A DNA stretch of 64,000 bases. Origin: Bacillota bacterium (GTDB taxonomy: Bacteria; Bacillota; Clostridia; Peptostreptococcales; Anaerovoracaceae). This document shows positions 18,622 to 27,315 of this stretch, piece after piece; the stretch's first letter is position 1; every line of letters begins with the position of its first letter. The translations under genes were made by a program, and so were the position numbers. A model generated the notes under the pieces. The model was not told the DNA's origin and made no database searches. It saw only the letters and a list, made by a program, of their open reading frames with translations. The DNA lies in assembly GCA_019420305.1 (NCBI GenBank), contig JAHZHL010000005.1, forward strand, positions 15,960-79,959, read 5' to 3'.

Positions 18622-19605
18622 ATGAACTTAACAAAAGAAGAACTGGAATTTAGTACAAAACAGATTAATCGGATTATCAATAACATTGAAACTGTGATCA
18701 TTGGTAAACGAAGCGCGGTGGAACTGGTTGTCATGGCTCTGATCTGCGGTGGCCATGTATTGATTGAAGACGTGCCGGGAGTTGGTAAGACAAGCCTTGT
18801 TTCCGCGCTGGCAAAATCCATTGCCTGTCATTTTAAGCGGATTCAGTTTACCCCTGACATTATGCCATCGGATGTAACCGGATTTTCGATTTTCAATCAG
18901 AAAACCCGAGAATTCGAATTTCGTCCAGGGGCGGTCATCAGCAACATCGTGCTGGCAGATGAAATCAATCGCGCGTCGGCGAAAACACAGGCGAGCCTTC
19001 TGGAAGTTATGGAAGAGCGGCAGATTACAGTAGATTCCAAAACTTACCGGATGCCGGAACCGTTTATGGTATTGGCAACACAGAACCCGCTGGAATCTTT
19101 CGGGACATACCCGCTTCCCGAAGCGCAGATTGACCGTTTTCTTATAAAACTATCTATAGGCTATCCGTCTTTTGATGAAGAGGTAAAAGTCGTATCTATG
19201 GGAAAATCAGCAAAAGCAGCGATTAAGGCTGTTGTTTCAGGGCAGGATATCGTTAATCTGAGGAAAGCTTCCGAACGGGTTTATATCGATCCGTCTGTTG
19301 CCAGGTATATTGTTGAGATCGTAACTGCTACTCGAAACCATCCGGAAATTCAAATAGGAAGCAGCCCGAGAGGTGGGATTGCGTTATATGGAATCTGCCG
19401 CGCGTATGCTATGTACAGAGGAAGAAATTATGTAATACCAGATGATGTGAAAAAGCTGGCTCCCCATGTAATTTGCCATCGGATTGCGCTGACCCACGAA
19501 GCGAAAATTGATAAAAGAACCCCGCAGCAGGTGATGGACTCGATTTTAAACAGTATTATTGTCCCCACAGGGCAGGAAACCGGCAGTAAGGAAAAGCAGG
19601 CATGA
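18622..19605 (+). CDS. MoxR-family AAA+ ATPase
   Basis: The 327-residue protein is a MoxR-type AAA+ ATPase: Walker A PGVGKTS (52-58), Walker B VLADEI (110-115), sensor 1 ATQNP (152-156) and the family segment YPLPEAQIDRFL (163-174). MoxR proteins act as chaperones in assembling or activating protein complexes, often with metal cofactors, and typically sit beside DUF58 and membrane/VWA genes. Here the DUF58 gene follows with a four-base ATGA overlap. It lies only 40 bases after the transporter ATPase with no terminator between, so it should share the riboswitch-controlled transcript. Confidence 0.93.
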   Translation: MNLTKEELEFSTKQINRIINNIETVIIGKRSAVELVVMALICGGHVLIEDVPGVGKTSLVSALAKSIACHFKRIQFTPDIMPSDVTGFSIFNQKTREFEFRPGAVISNIVLADEINRASAKTQASLLEVMEERQITVDSKTYRMPEPFMVLATQNPLESFGTYPLPEAQIDRFLIKLSIGYPSFDEEVKVVSMGKSAKAAIKAVVSGQDIVNLRKASERVYIDPSVARYIVEIVTATRNHPEIQIGSSPRGGIALYGICRAYAMYRGRNYVIPDDVKKLAPHVICHRIALTHEAKIDKRTPQQVMDSILNSIIVPTGQETGSKEKQA

Positions 19606-20888
19606 AACTACAGTTGCCGAAACGATGGAAGCTTCGCAGAGCTGGAAAAAGAAAAAAGAATCCGAAAAGACGGATAATGGTAAAAAAAATTATTTTTTGC
19701 GTACTGGCAGTCGCAATTACCGGTGTGCCCGCAGTTTTCCTTAATACGATCTACGGCTATCTGCCGGGGATCGTCGTTGTCCTGGGAATTGCGATATCAT
19801 ACGGATATCTGCATATTCTGAAAAGGACACTGACTTTTACAGAGTTATCGGATCTGTCAAACTGCGAAAGAGGAACTCAGGTGGAATTTTCCGTACGGAT
19901 TAAGAACCGATTTTTTCTGGTTTACCCGAAGCTGGAATTGTATTTTTATATTTCGGATCTCTTCGGTGAAGAGGATACGGTTACAAAGTCCGTCATTACG
20001 CTGGCTCCAAAGGAAGTTCGCCAGTTTGACTTTTCCGTGCGATTTGATCACATCGGAACATACAGCGCCGGATTAAAGAGGATGAAGAGCTACGATCTGC
20101 TGGGATTGTTTACATATGAACAGAAGAATCCAAAGGAATATCAGATAAATGTGGCGCCGAAAATTTTTGATGTCGCCAGCCTGCAGATTTCAAATACAAC
20201 TATGACGGAGAGTCAGAAAATGGTGATCCCCACTGTAATTGATGGCTCAGACTATGCAGGCGTAAGGGAATATGTATGGGGAGACCCGATTAAGACAATC
20301 CACTGGAAGTTGTCAGCCAGAACAGAAACCTATATGACGAAACAGTTTGAAAGTTATGGAGTGATGGGAATCAGTATTATTCTGGATTTCCTGTCCCCGG
20401 AATATGAAGCGGAAGTCCTGATGAGCATGTTCGACAGTGTGGTGGAAACCGGACTTTCTGTCGCAGAGTACGCGGAAGAAAACGGGATGGAATATGAAAT
20501 TCTATATACGGATCGTAAAGGAGAAAAGAAAAAAGCAAATACAGGCCGGCAGACCGATTATGTGCAGATGATTCAGGATATGCCGAAGATTTCTACGGAT
20601 CAAAGTATTTCATCAGGAATCGGGATTCTGCGGGAGGAATGTAACAATCTTTACTCCCAGGGAAATATCGCCTTTTGTACGGCGAACCTTACCCAGGAAG
20701 CTGTGGACCTTTTGATCGAGATTCACAATAAAAGGAAGAATCCAATTTTGTTCCTGATGATACCAGAGCATATGAAAGAGGAAGAAAGAGAGGATTATCT
20801 GAAACCTTTAGGAAATCTGGACAGCGCGAATGTGTTTTATTATATTCTGTCTTCTGCCAGGGAACTGGGCGGAGGTGAGAAAAAATGA
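19602..20888 (+). CDS. DUF58 domain protein, membrane anchored
   Basis: The 428-residue product starts with a basic segment and two hydrophobic helices (about 25-70). The C-terminal half carries the DUF58 signature DYAGVREYVWGDPIKTIHWK (about residues 216-235) followed by LSAR. DUF58 proteins are standard partners of MoxR ATPases; their biochemical role is not settled. The start overlaps the moxR-like stop (ATGA) and the stop overlaps the next gene in the same way, so the three genes form one tightly coupled module. Confidence 0.9.
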   Translation: MKLQLPKRWKLRRAGKRKKNPKRRIMVKKIIFCVLAVAITGVPAVFLNTIYGYLPGIVVVLGIAISYGYLHILKRTLTFTELSDLSNCERGTQVEFSVRIKNRFFLVYPKLELYFYISDLFGEEDTVTKSVITLAPKEVRQFDFSVRFDHIGTYSAGLKRMKSYDLLGLFTYEQKNPKEYQINVAPKIFDVASLQISNTTMTESQKMVIPTVIDGSDYAGVREYVWGDPIKTIHWKLSARTETYMTKQFESYGVMGISIILDFLSPEYEAEVLMSMFDSVVETGLSVAEYAEENGMEYEILYTDRKGEKKKANTGRQTDYVQMIQDMPKISTDQSISSGIGILREECNNLYSQGNIAFCTANLTQEAVDLLIEIHNKRKNPILFLMIPEHMKEEEREDYLKPLGNLDSANVFYYILSSARELGGGEKK

Positions 20889-22225
20889 AGTTCGGATATT
20901 ACATAAAAAACTGCATATGGGAATGGATCCTTTGCTCTGTAATCGCCTGCAGTCTCAGCATGATTATTTTTAATGGATTTTACATCGCGGCAGATCGGCA
21001 GAGCAACTACGCGGTCATTATTACAATGACAGCAGTGCTTACCGCAATTTGCTTCGCAGGGGCCTACAGTAAGAAAAGCGCGTGGATCGCGCTGGCTTCC
21101 GGGATCGCGGCTGCAGTTGCGGGTCTCATTCTTTTGCGCCAGTCGGAACCCCTGCGGAATGTGTTTCGGGATCAGGAGAGCAATCCTTATTTATATTTCC
21201 TGATTCTGATTCTAACTGCGCTGGCAGTCTTTTTTCTCAGTCGAACCCGGACCGGAACCGGCATCTTATTTGTAGCGGGAGCTTTCCTGACCGCGGCGAT
21301 CCAGTTCCTGTATGAATCCGGCCATCTTTACGCGATGTTGCTGTTTTTATGCGGCTGTGGAACAATGTATATTTATAAGAATTATCAGAAGAACGTTTTG
21401 GGGTCGGAAACCCTGAAAACAGCCTTTGGGAGGACTTTCGCCATTTCCACGGTCTTATGTATGATAGTTTTAGCGCTTTCTGCGGGTGTCTTTTATGGAA
21501 TTGTAAAGCCGTTGGATCCACCGAAGCAGGATCTCAAATTGATTACAAAATATATGGCGCTGGAAGTTCTGGAAAAAGTCGGAATTGCAGATACCCACAT
21601 TATGAATGACAGCGAGGAACGGACAAATAATGTAAACGATAATGAAAAGGACAGTAAACAGAAAGGTGATAGGAAGGAAGACAAGTCGGAAGGTGATCAG
21701 GAAAAACAGAAGGATGAAAAGAAAAAAGAACAGAGAAATAACCCTTCCAGGCTGGATAACTCCAAGAAAAACAAGCTGTTTTACGCGATAAAATACACGA
21801 CAGAATTTCTTACTCCATTTTTATTGATTCCGTTATTTTGCTTGCTGATCGCCACAGCGATCCTGATAAAATTGTGGGTCAGACGAAGATGGTTGAAAAA
21901 AACAATGGAACAGCCGAAAAAGGAGCAGATCCTGCGAATGTATCATCTGTACCTGAAAAAATTCAGGCATCTTAAAATTCGAAAAGCCCCGGAGGAAACC
22001 CCTTTTGAATTTAAAGAAAGGGTCGCTCCACATCTTAGGGCATTTAACGAGGAAAATGTATCGTTTTCCACACTGACCGATATCTTCGTCCGGGCAAAGT
22101 ACAGCGAAGCGGTTCCGGATGAAAAGGAATATCAATGCTATTTAACGTTCCACAAGACGTTTTATAAAAACTGCAGGAAATATCTTGGGAACTTTAAATA
22201 TATGTTAAAATTTTTCATTTTATAA
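20885..22225 (+). CDS. Multi-pass membrane protein with DUF4129-like C-terminus
   Basis: A 446-residue integral membrane protein. Several hydrophobic helices fill residues about 10-210, then a highly charged external or linker segment (about 240-290, rich in K, E and D), one more helix (about 305-330) and a cytoplasmic tail. The tail sequence KIRKAPEETPFEFKERVAP resembles DUF4129, the C-terminal part of many MoxR-associated transglutaminase-like proteins. I see no transglutaminase Cys-His-Asp core, so this looks like the membrane scaffold without the enzyme domain. Third member of the MoxR-DUF58 module, overlapping the DUF58 gene by four bases. Confidence 0.7.
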   Translation: MKFGYYIKNCIWEWILCSVIACSLSMIIFNGFYIAADRQSNYAVIITMTAVLTAICFAGAYSKKSAWIALASGIAAAVAGLILLRQSEPLRNVFRDQESNPYLYFLILILTALAVFFLSRTRTGTGILFVAGAFLTAAIQFLYESGHLYAMLLFLCGCGTMYIYKNYQKNVLGSETLKTAFGRTFAISTVLCMIVLALSAGVFYGIVKPLDPPKQDLKLITKYMALEVLEKVGIADTHIMNDSEERTNNVNDNEKDSKQKGDRKEDKSEGDQEKQKDEKKKEQRNNPSRLDNSKKNKLFYAIKYTTEFLTPFLLIPLFCLLIATAILIKLWVRRRWLKKTMEQPKKEQILRMYHLYLKKFRHLKIRKAPEETPFEFKERVAPHLRAFNEENVSFSTLTDIFVRAKYSEAVPDEKEYQCYLTFHKTFYKNCRKYLGNFKYMLKFFIL

Positions 22226-22240
22226 TGAGGAGGTTACATT

Positions 22241-24487
22241 ATGAAACTCAAAAAAAGAACGCTATCTCTTGTCATTGTGCTGACCATGGTAGCGACTCTG
22301 TTTGTGCCTATTACGGCGTCGGCGGCAGAGACTGCCACATGGGACCCGCCGACAGAGGCAATGGAGGTCGATCCAGATATCGTAAAGGTGGCGGGGCACG
22401 CCGCGAATACAACTGCAGTCCATTATCTGGGCGGCGATCTGGTGACAGCGAGATCTTCGGATCTGACAAAAGGAACGACCGAAGCCAGCAGCGCGGCAGA
22501 AAAGCTGGCGGCAGCTTCCACAATTACGGAGCTGGGCGCTTTCGGGAGCTCTATCAACGTAAGTCCGGATCCGTACTGGTGGAATTATTTCTACAATCTG
22601 TATGATGCGGCGAATAACGATGGAGAAAATCAGGCCCCGGCTTCCGATACAGTACAGCTGGTAAGTGCGAATCCGATGGGCGCGGATCTGACACCGGTTT
22701 CCGGGTATGAAAATCTGACAGTAAGCGGAACCGATCAGGTGCCGCATTCTGTAGGGATGAAGCCGGATGTTTTCCTCGGGATTAACGGAAGCGGAGGAAA
22801 GACATATGACGATTATCTGATCCTTATGAAGGATTATGTGGATAACGGGGGAGACTGGAATCCGATTCAGGTGAACTATAAAGCGACTGATCTGAATGAC
22901 TTTATCGAAGATATGTACAACTTGTCCGAAGCCATTGTAAAGAGCGGCAAAGAAGGCCGATATGGAGATACCGAAGCCATCGCCAAAAATTATGAAGCAT
23001 ATATCAAAGGCTTGCAACTTTATGTTATGAAGCAGATTGACGATGGCAAAGTCGATAAAAAAACAGTGGCGATTGTTGACCCAGAAACATTAAGCGACGG
23101 ACATTATCAGGCATATAACAGCAGTATGTCCAAGGGAACTGCGGCTTCCTGCAGAGCGGCAGAGTATGTAGAAAATACTACGAACAATATTATTGACACA
23201 GAAGGAATTGAGAATACTGGTACAGCTGCCAGTCCGCAGTATCTGGCTACAGCAGAACAGATTACGAAGGCTGATGCGATTTTTATTACGGTACAAGCAC
23301 AGATCAACATGTCAGAAGAGCAGTTCGCCAGTGAACTGGCAGAGGCTGCCGGTGTGGAAGTAGAAGAGCTTCCTCCGATCTATGCCTATGATCCAAACGG
23401 AGCTTTCTCTATCCGCGCGAACTCAGCAGAAAACTTTGTGGGAATCGGACAGTATCAGGGATTCCTGTATCCGGAAGTGATTAATCCGGTTTACGCGGCA
23501 GCTTATGTATACCAGAACTTTTATCATCTGAATGAAGCGGACTATAAGGCTTTGACGCAGTATGCTCTTTCCGAAGCTTCCCTGCCGGAAGGCTATGATG
23601 GAGCAGATACTGCAGGTTATACAAAAGAGTATATTGATGATCGGATTGCAGAAGGAATTCAGTACTATAAAAATAATGTAGGTACCTATGAAGACACGAA
23701 GCTGGCGCTTACCGAGGATTATGACAGAAATATTGACAGATCGATTGATTTTTCGAGGGTAACCATCTCGGCTATCGCAAATCAGATGTATACAGGAAAA
23801 GCGCTGACACCGGCAATAACAGTAAAAGATGGGGAAAAAGTACTGAAAAACGGAACCGATTATACAGTGACCTATCGGAATAATGTGAATAAAGGAAGAG
23901 CAACGGTAACCGTTACGGGAAAGGGAACTTATAAAGGACAAAAGACGGTTTATTTCAATATTGTAAGTAAATCCATCACAGGAGCAACCGTCTCCGCCAT
24001 CGGAACCAAGACATACAATGGAAGAGTCCAGAGACCGGCAGTAACTGTAAAACTCGGAACCACGACTCTGAAAAATAATACAGACTACAAAGTTGCTTAC
24101 AGCACAAACAAGAATCCGGGTAAAGCGACTGTAACCATTACAGGCGCCGGAAACTACGCCGGAACGAAAAAAGTGACCTTCAAAATTAAGCCGAAAAAAG
24201 CGACGGTAAGAAAAACAAAGACTTATAAAAAAAGAAAGCTGAAAGTAACCTGGAAAAGAGACAGTCTTGCTACCGGCTACCAGGTAGTAGTCGGCACTAA
24301 TGCGAAAGTAACAAAGAATAAGAAGGTGATCAATGTTACAAGGAATAAGACTACCAGCAAGACTTTCAAAAAGCTGAAGAGAGGCAAGAGATACTACGTA
24401 AAAGTAAGATCTTATAAAAAGGTGGATGGCAAGAAGCTTTACGGCGCTTACAGCAAGGTTAAGAGATCTGCGAAGATTAAGCGGTAA
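22241..24487 (+). CDS. Secreted protein: possible substrate-binding domain plus Ig-like and Fn3-like modules
   Basis: The 748-residue product has a signal peptide ending near residue 28 (VPITASAAE) and no lipobox. Residues about 30-490 have features reminiscent of class III binding proteins (MKPDVFLGI; DLNDFIEDMYNLSEAIVKSG; TVAIVDPETLSDG), though I would not call this proven. Two YTG-type beta-sandwich repeats (about 505-655) and a basic fibronectin-like domain (about 655-748) follow. That last domain is very similar to the C-terminus of the beta-helix protein at 10836, sharing NKTTSKTFKKL and YGAYSKVK. The gene has a strong site (ATGAGGAGG) and is the last before the terminator at 24545. It may be a second, wall-associated binding protein for the same importer. 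Confidence 0.65.
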   Translation: MKLKKRTLSLVIVLTMVATLFVPITASAAETATWDPPTEAMEVDPDIVKVAGHAANTTAVHYLGGDLVTARSSDLTKGTTEASSAAEKLAAASTITELGAFGSSINVSPDPYWWNYFYNLYDAANNDGENQAPASDTVQLVSANPMGADLTPVSGYENLTVSGTDQVPHSVGMKPDVFLGINGSGGKTYDDYLILMKDYVDNGGDWNPIQVNYKATDLNDFIEDMYNLSEAIVKSGKEGRYGDTEAIAKNYEAYIKGLQLYVMKQIDDGKVDKKTVAIVDPETLSDGHYQAYNSSMSKGTAASCRAAEYVENTTNNIIDTEGIENTGTAASPQYLATAEQITKADAIFITVQAQINMSEEQFASELAEAAGVEVEELPPIYAYDPNGAFSIRANSAENFVGIGQYQGFLYPEVINPVYAAAYVYQNFYHLNEADYKALTQYALSEASLPEGYDGADTAGYTKEYIDDRIAEGIQYYKNNVGTYEDTKLALTEDYDRNIDRSIDFSRVTISAIANQMYTGKALTPAITVKDGEKVLKNGTDYTVTYRNNVNKGRATVTVTGKGTYKGQKTVYFNIVSKSITGATVSAIGTKTYNGRVQRPAVTVKLGTTTLKNNTDYKVAYSTNKNPGKATVTITGAGNYAGTKKVTFKIKPKKATVRKTKTYKKRKLKVTWKRDSLATGYQVVVGTNAKVTKNKKVINVTRNKTTSKTFKKLKRGKRYYVKVRSYKKVDGKKLYGAYSKVKRSAKIKR

Positions 24488-24544
24488 GCTGTAACGTTTC
24501 TTTGAGCAGAACAAACAGCGTAGTTAGTCCGTCAGAATGTGAGG

Positions 24545-24586
24545 AAACTGCGGCAGCATAAAAGCAGATGTTGCCGCGGTTTTCTT
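24545..24586 (+). terminator. Terminator ending the riboswitch-controlled cluster
   Basis: AAACTGCGGCA pairs with TGCCGCGGTTT across a short A/G-rich loop, followed by TTCTTT. It is the first clear terminator after the riboswitch, so the preceding nine genes are probably one transcript of about 15.5 kb. Confidence 0.85.
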
Positions 24587-24614
24587 TATGGTATATCATA
24601 GAGGGAGGTATCTT

Positions 24615-25796
24615 ATGGATTTTACAAAATTGCCAAAACGCGGCGAAGCGATTTCTTTGCTTTTTGAAAACTGGCAGCCTGTGCCTGACATAATGGAGAT
24701 CGATGTGGCGGAAGCGGAAGGATATGCGCTTGCCGAAAACCAGTACGCGGCATTTTCGATCCCGGTAGTGCGGGCTTCCGGGATGGATGGTATCGCGGTG
24801 CGATACGATGATTTCGCGGAGGGGGTTCCGGATACGTCAGGCTGGGAAGAAGGAAGGGAATATGTGCGGGCGGATACGGGAGACGACTTTGACGACGCCT
24901 ATGATACGGTCATTCCCATTGAACGGGTCACGATATCGGAGCAGGGAGGAATTTCTCTGGATACGGGGTTGAAGATCGAGAGAGGGATGCATGTCCTGGG
25001 AAAAGGTTCTATGCTGTGGGAAGGCCAGCTTCTGGCAGAAAAAGGCACGATGCTTCAGGGTCGGCATCTGGCAGCATTAGTCTCCGGCGGCGTACAGATC
25101 GTTCCTGTGATAAAAAAGCCGAAGGTTGGATTTATTCCTACTGGAAGCGAGTTGGTTCCCGCGGGAACAACGCCGAAGCGGGGGCAGAATATTGACAGCA
25201 ACAGTGTTCTGGCAAAATCCATGCTGCGGGAAATGGGGGCGGAGCCGATATGCTACCCGATTGTAAGAGACAGCAGAGATGAACTGGAGCAGGCGTTGGA
25301 TAAGGCTCTTTCGGAATGCGATATTGTTATTATTAACGCAGGGTCATCCAAAGGAAAAGAAGATTTTAATACAAGACTGCTGCGGGAAAAGGGAAACTTG
25401 CTGTGTCATGGGGTAGGCGCGGTGCCGGGAAGACCTATGGGAGTGGCAGTCATTGACGGAAAGGCGGTTATCAATGTGGCGGGGCCGTCTATGGCGGCTT
25501 TTTACGGGATGGAATGGATGATACGCGGCATTGTATGCAGATGGATGAATGTTCCTGTTCCGGAGCGCCCGGTTATACGAGCGGAGCTTTTAGAAGATCT
25601 TCCGGCACCGCCGTTTTTTGAGCGTATGGCCTTTGTGGATCTGAGCGAAAAGGATGGAAAGTATTACGCGAGACCGCATGAACGGGGCGAAAAAGGAAGG
25701 CGGCATGCCCTATCATCAGAAGGTATTTTTATATCCTCTCTGGGAAAGGGCGGATCAAAAAGAGGAGAGAGCATTGAAGTTCAGCGGCTGGATTGA
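24615..25796 (+). CDS. Divergent MoeA-family molybdopterin protein
   Basis: MoeA inserts molybdenum (or tungsten) into adenylylated molybdopterin. I choose ATG 24615 because GAGGGAGG (24601-24608) fits it; the ATG at 24588 lies in the preceding terminator tail. The 393-residue protein has the MoeA layout: MDGIAV with D58, FIPTGSELVPAG, a NIDSNS segment and the MPT-binding strand DIVIINAGSS. Several normally conserved sites are altered. The GEDI motif is replaced by GMHV, the usual SSGGVSVG reads NAGSSKG, and the GLPGNPVS loop reads NVAGPSMA. It is therefore a paralogue that may be regulatory, tungsten-specific or inactive. It lies directly after the Moco/Tuco-riboswitch cluster, which supports a cofactor link. 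Confidence 0.82.
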   Translation: MDFTKLPKRGEAISLLFENWQPVPDIMEIDVAEAEGYALAENQYAAFSIPVVRASGMDGIAVRYDDFAEGVPDTSGWEEGREYVRADTGDDFDDAYDTVIPIERVTISEQGGISLDTGLKIERGMHVLGKGSMLWEGQLLAEKGTMLQGRHLAALVSGGVQIVPVIKKPKVGFIPTGSELVPAGTTPKRGQNIDSNSVLAKSMLREMGAEPICYPIVRDSRDELEQALDKALSECDIVIINAGSSKGKEDFNTRLLREKGNLLCHGVGAVPGRPMGVAVIDGKAVINVAGPSMAAFYGMEWMIRGIVCRWMNVPVPERPVIRAELLEDLPAPPFFERMAFVDLSEKDGKYYARPHERGEKGRRHALSSEGIFISSLGKGGSKRGESIEVQRLD

Positions 25797-25920
25797 AAAG
25801 TTAACCCGCTTTTAACACAAGTGCGAATCATTTAACACAGGCTTGCTTGTATTTTACGGTGCCTGCGCATACACTTTTATTATAGAAATCGGAATGAAAT
25901 ATGTGAAAGTGGGGGATTTT

Positions 25921-27300
25921 ATGAAAAAGACGTATGTGCTGGATACAAACGTACTGGTACAGGCGCCGTATGCGCTCTGGTCCTTTGAAAATAACGATGT
26001 GGTTCTGCCGGTTGCAGCTTTGGAAGAACTGGACGGGCTGAAAAAAGCAGAAGGAGAGAAAGGAGCCAACGCGAGACAGGCAATCCGGTTTTTAGAGCAG
26101 CTCCGTCAGAGCGGAGATCTGTCCCGCGGCGTGGAGCTTCCCGATGGTGGGATGTTACGGCTGGAATTAAACTGCGTGGACATTGAACTTCCGGACGGGC
26201 TGAAAAAGGACAGTCCCGACAACCGAATTCTGAAAGTCTGCAGAGGATTGGAAAATCAGGGAATTGCCAATATCCTTGTCACCAAGGATATTGTTGTGCG
26301 GATCAAAGCGCAGATGATGGGTCTGAGAGCGGAAGATTTTACAACCGAACAGGTACCGGAGTCTCGGAGCCAGTATACAGGAAGAGCGGAAGTCTATGTG
26401 GCGGATGAAAAGTTGGAACAGTTTAAAGAGGATGGGCTGTTTCCTGAAGATTTGTATCTTACCGCGGCAGATGGGCAAAGAGAAACCGTTGAACCGGTGG
26501 AAAATCAATTTTTTATCCTCCATTCGGATCTTTTTGAAAAAAAGACTATGCTGGGGAAATACAGAAAAGGCAAAATCGTGCCGCTTTCTTACGCGAAGGC
26601 GCAGCCTTACGGGGTAAAACCAAGAAATGCTGGTCAGTATTTTTTACAGGAAGCGCTCATGATGGACGCGCAGGAAGCTCCGCTTGTAATTGTAAAGGGA
26701 ATGGCGGGGACAGCGAAAACTTTTTACACGATGGCGGTGGGACTTTCAAAAGTTCTGGAAAGCGAGAACCCGGAATACCGGAAAATACTGGTCTGTCGAT
26801 CCAATGCGCAGTTCGATAAAGAAATCGGATTTCTGCCGGGGACGGAACAGGAAAAAATCTCACCTTTGCTGCGTCCGGTAATCGATAACCTGGAAGTATT
26901 GCTCAGCCAGGAAGAAAAAAGCAGCGGTTCTCTGATCGCGGATGAAAAAGAGCTGCGGGGAAAAATCGACTACCTTTTCGACGCGGGAATTGTGACTGCG
27001 GAAGCCATCAACTTTATCAGAGGGCGTTCGATATCCCATACCTGGCTGGTAATTGACGAGGCGCAAAATTTAAGTCCGGTTCAGGCAAAGGGAATTATTA
27101 CCCGGGTTGGCAAAGGGACAAAAGTGATTCTTCTGGGGGATCCGGAGCAGATCGACCAGCCTTTTTTAGACGAGCGAACCAACGGACTCAGCTTTGCGGC
27201 AGAGAAAATGAAGGGAAGTCCTCTCTGTGTGCAGATTACTATGAGCGCCGGAGAATGTGAACGTTCCAATCTGGCGTGGGACGCTGCTCAGAGAATGTAA
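25921..27300 (+). CDS. PIN-PhoH family ATPase (YlaK/PhoH2 type)
   Basis: The 459-residue protein joins an N-terminal PIN ribonuclease domain (YVLDTNVLV at residues 4-12, then acidic residues) to a C-terminal PhoH NTPase (Walker A VKGMAGTAKT, Walker B VIDEAQN, LLGDPEQID). PhoH2 proteins of this layout have RNA-unwinding and RNA-cleaving activity. I start at ATG 25921, preceded by GTGGGGGA; an ATG at 25843 would add 26 residues that lack family similarity. It is followed seven bases later by a Crp/Fnr gene. Confidence 0.92.
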   Translation: MKKTYVLDTNVLVQAPYALWSFENNDVVLPVAALEELDGLKKAEGEKGANARQAIRFLEQLRQSGDLSRGVELPDGGMLRLELNCVDIELPDGLKKDSPDNRILKVCRGLENQGIANILVTKDIVVRIKAQMMGLRAEDFTTEQVPESRSQYTGRAEVYVADEKLEQFKEDGLFPEDLYLTAADGQRETVEPVENQFFILHSDLFEKKTMLGKYRKGKIVPLSYAKAQPYGVKPRNAGQYFLQEALMMDAQEAPLVIVKGMAGTAKTFYTMAVGLSKVLESENPEYRKILVCRSNAQFDKEIGFLPGTEQEKISPLLRPVIDNLEVLLSQEEKSSGSLIADEKELRGKIDYLFDAGIVTAEAINFIRGRSISHTWLVIDEAQNLSPVQAKGIITRVGKGTKVILLGDPEQIDQPFLDERTNGLSFAAEKMKGSPLCVQITMSAGECERSNLAWDAAQRM

Positions 27301-27315
27301 AAGAAAGTGAGAAGT

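Noticed and set aside
23423..24514. A 363-codon minus-strand frame under the secreted protein at 22241
   Set aside because: Shadow of the repetitive lysine- and threonine-rich C-terminal coding sequence; its start lies in the leader of the terminator.
25797..25920. Promoter before the PIN-PhoH gene
   Set aside because: TATTAT near 25880 lacks a reasonable -35 at 16-18 bases, so I could not support a call.
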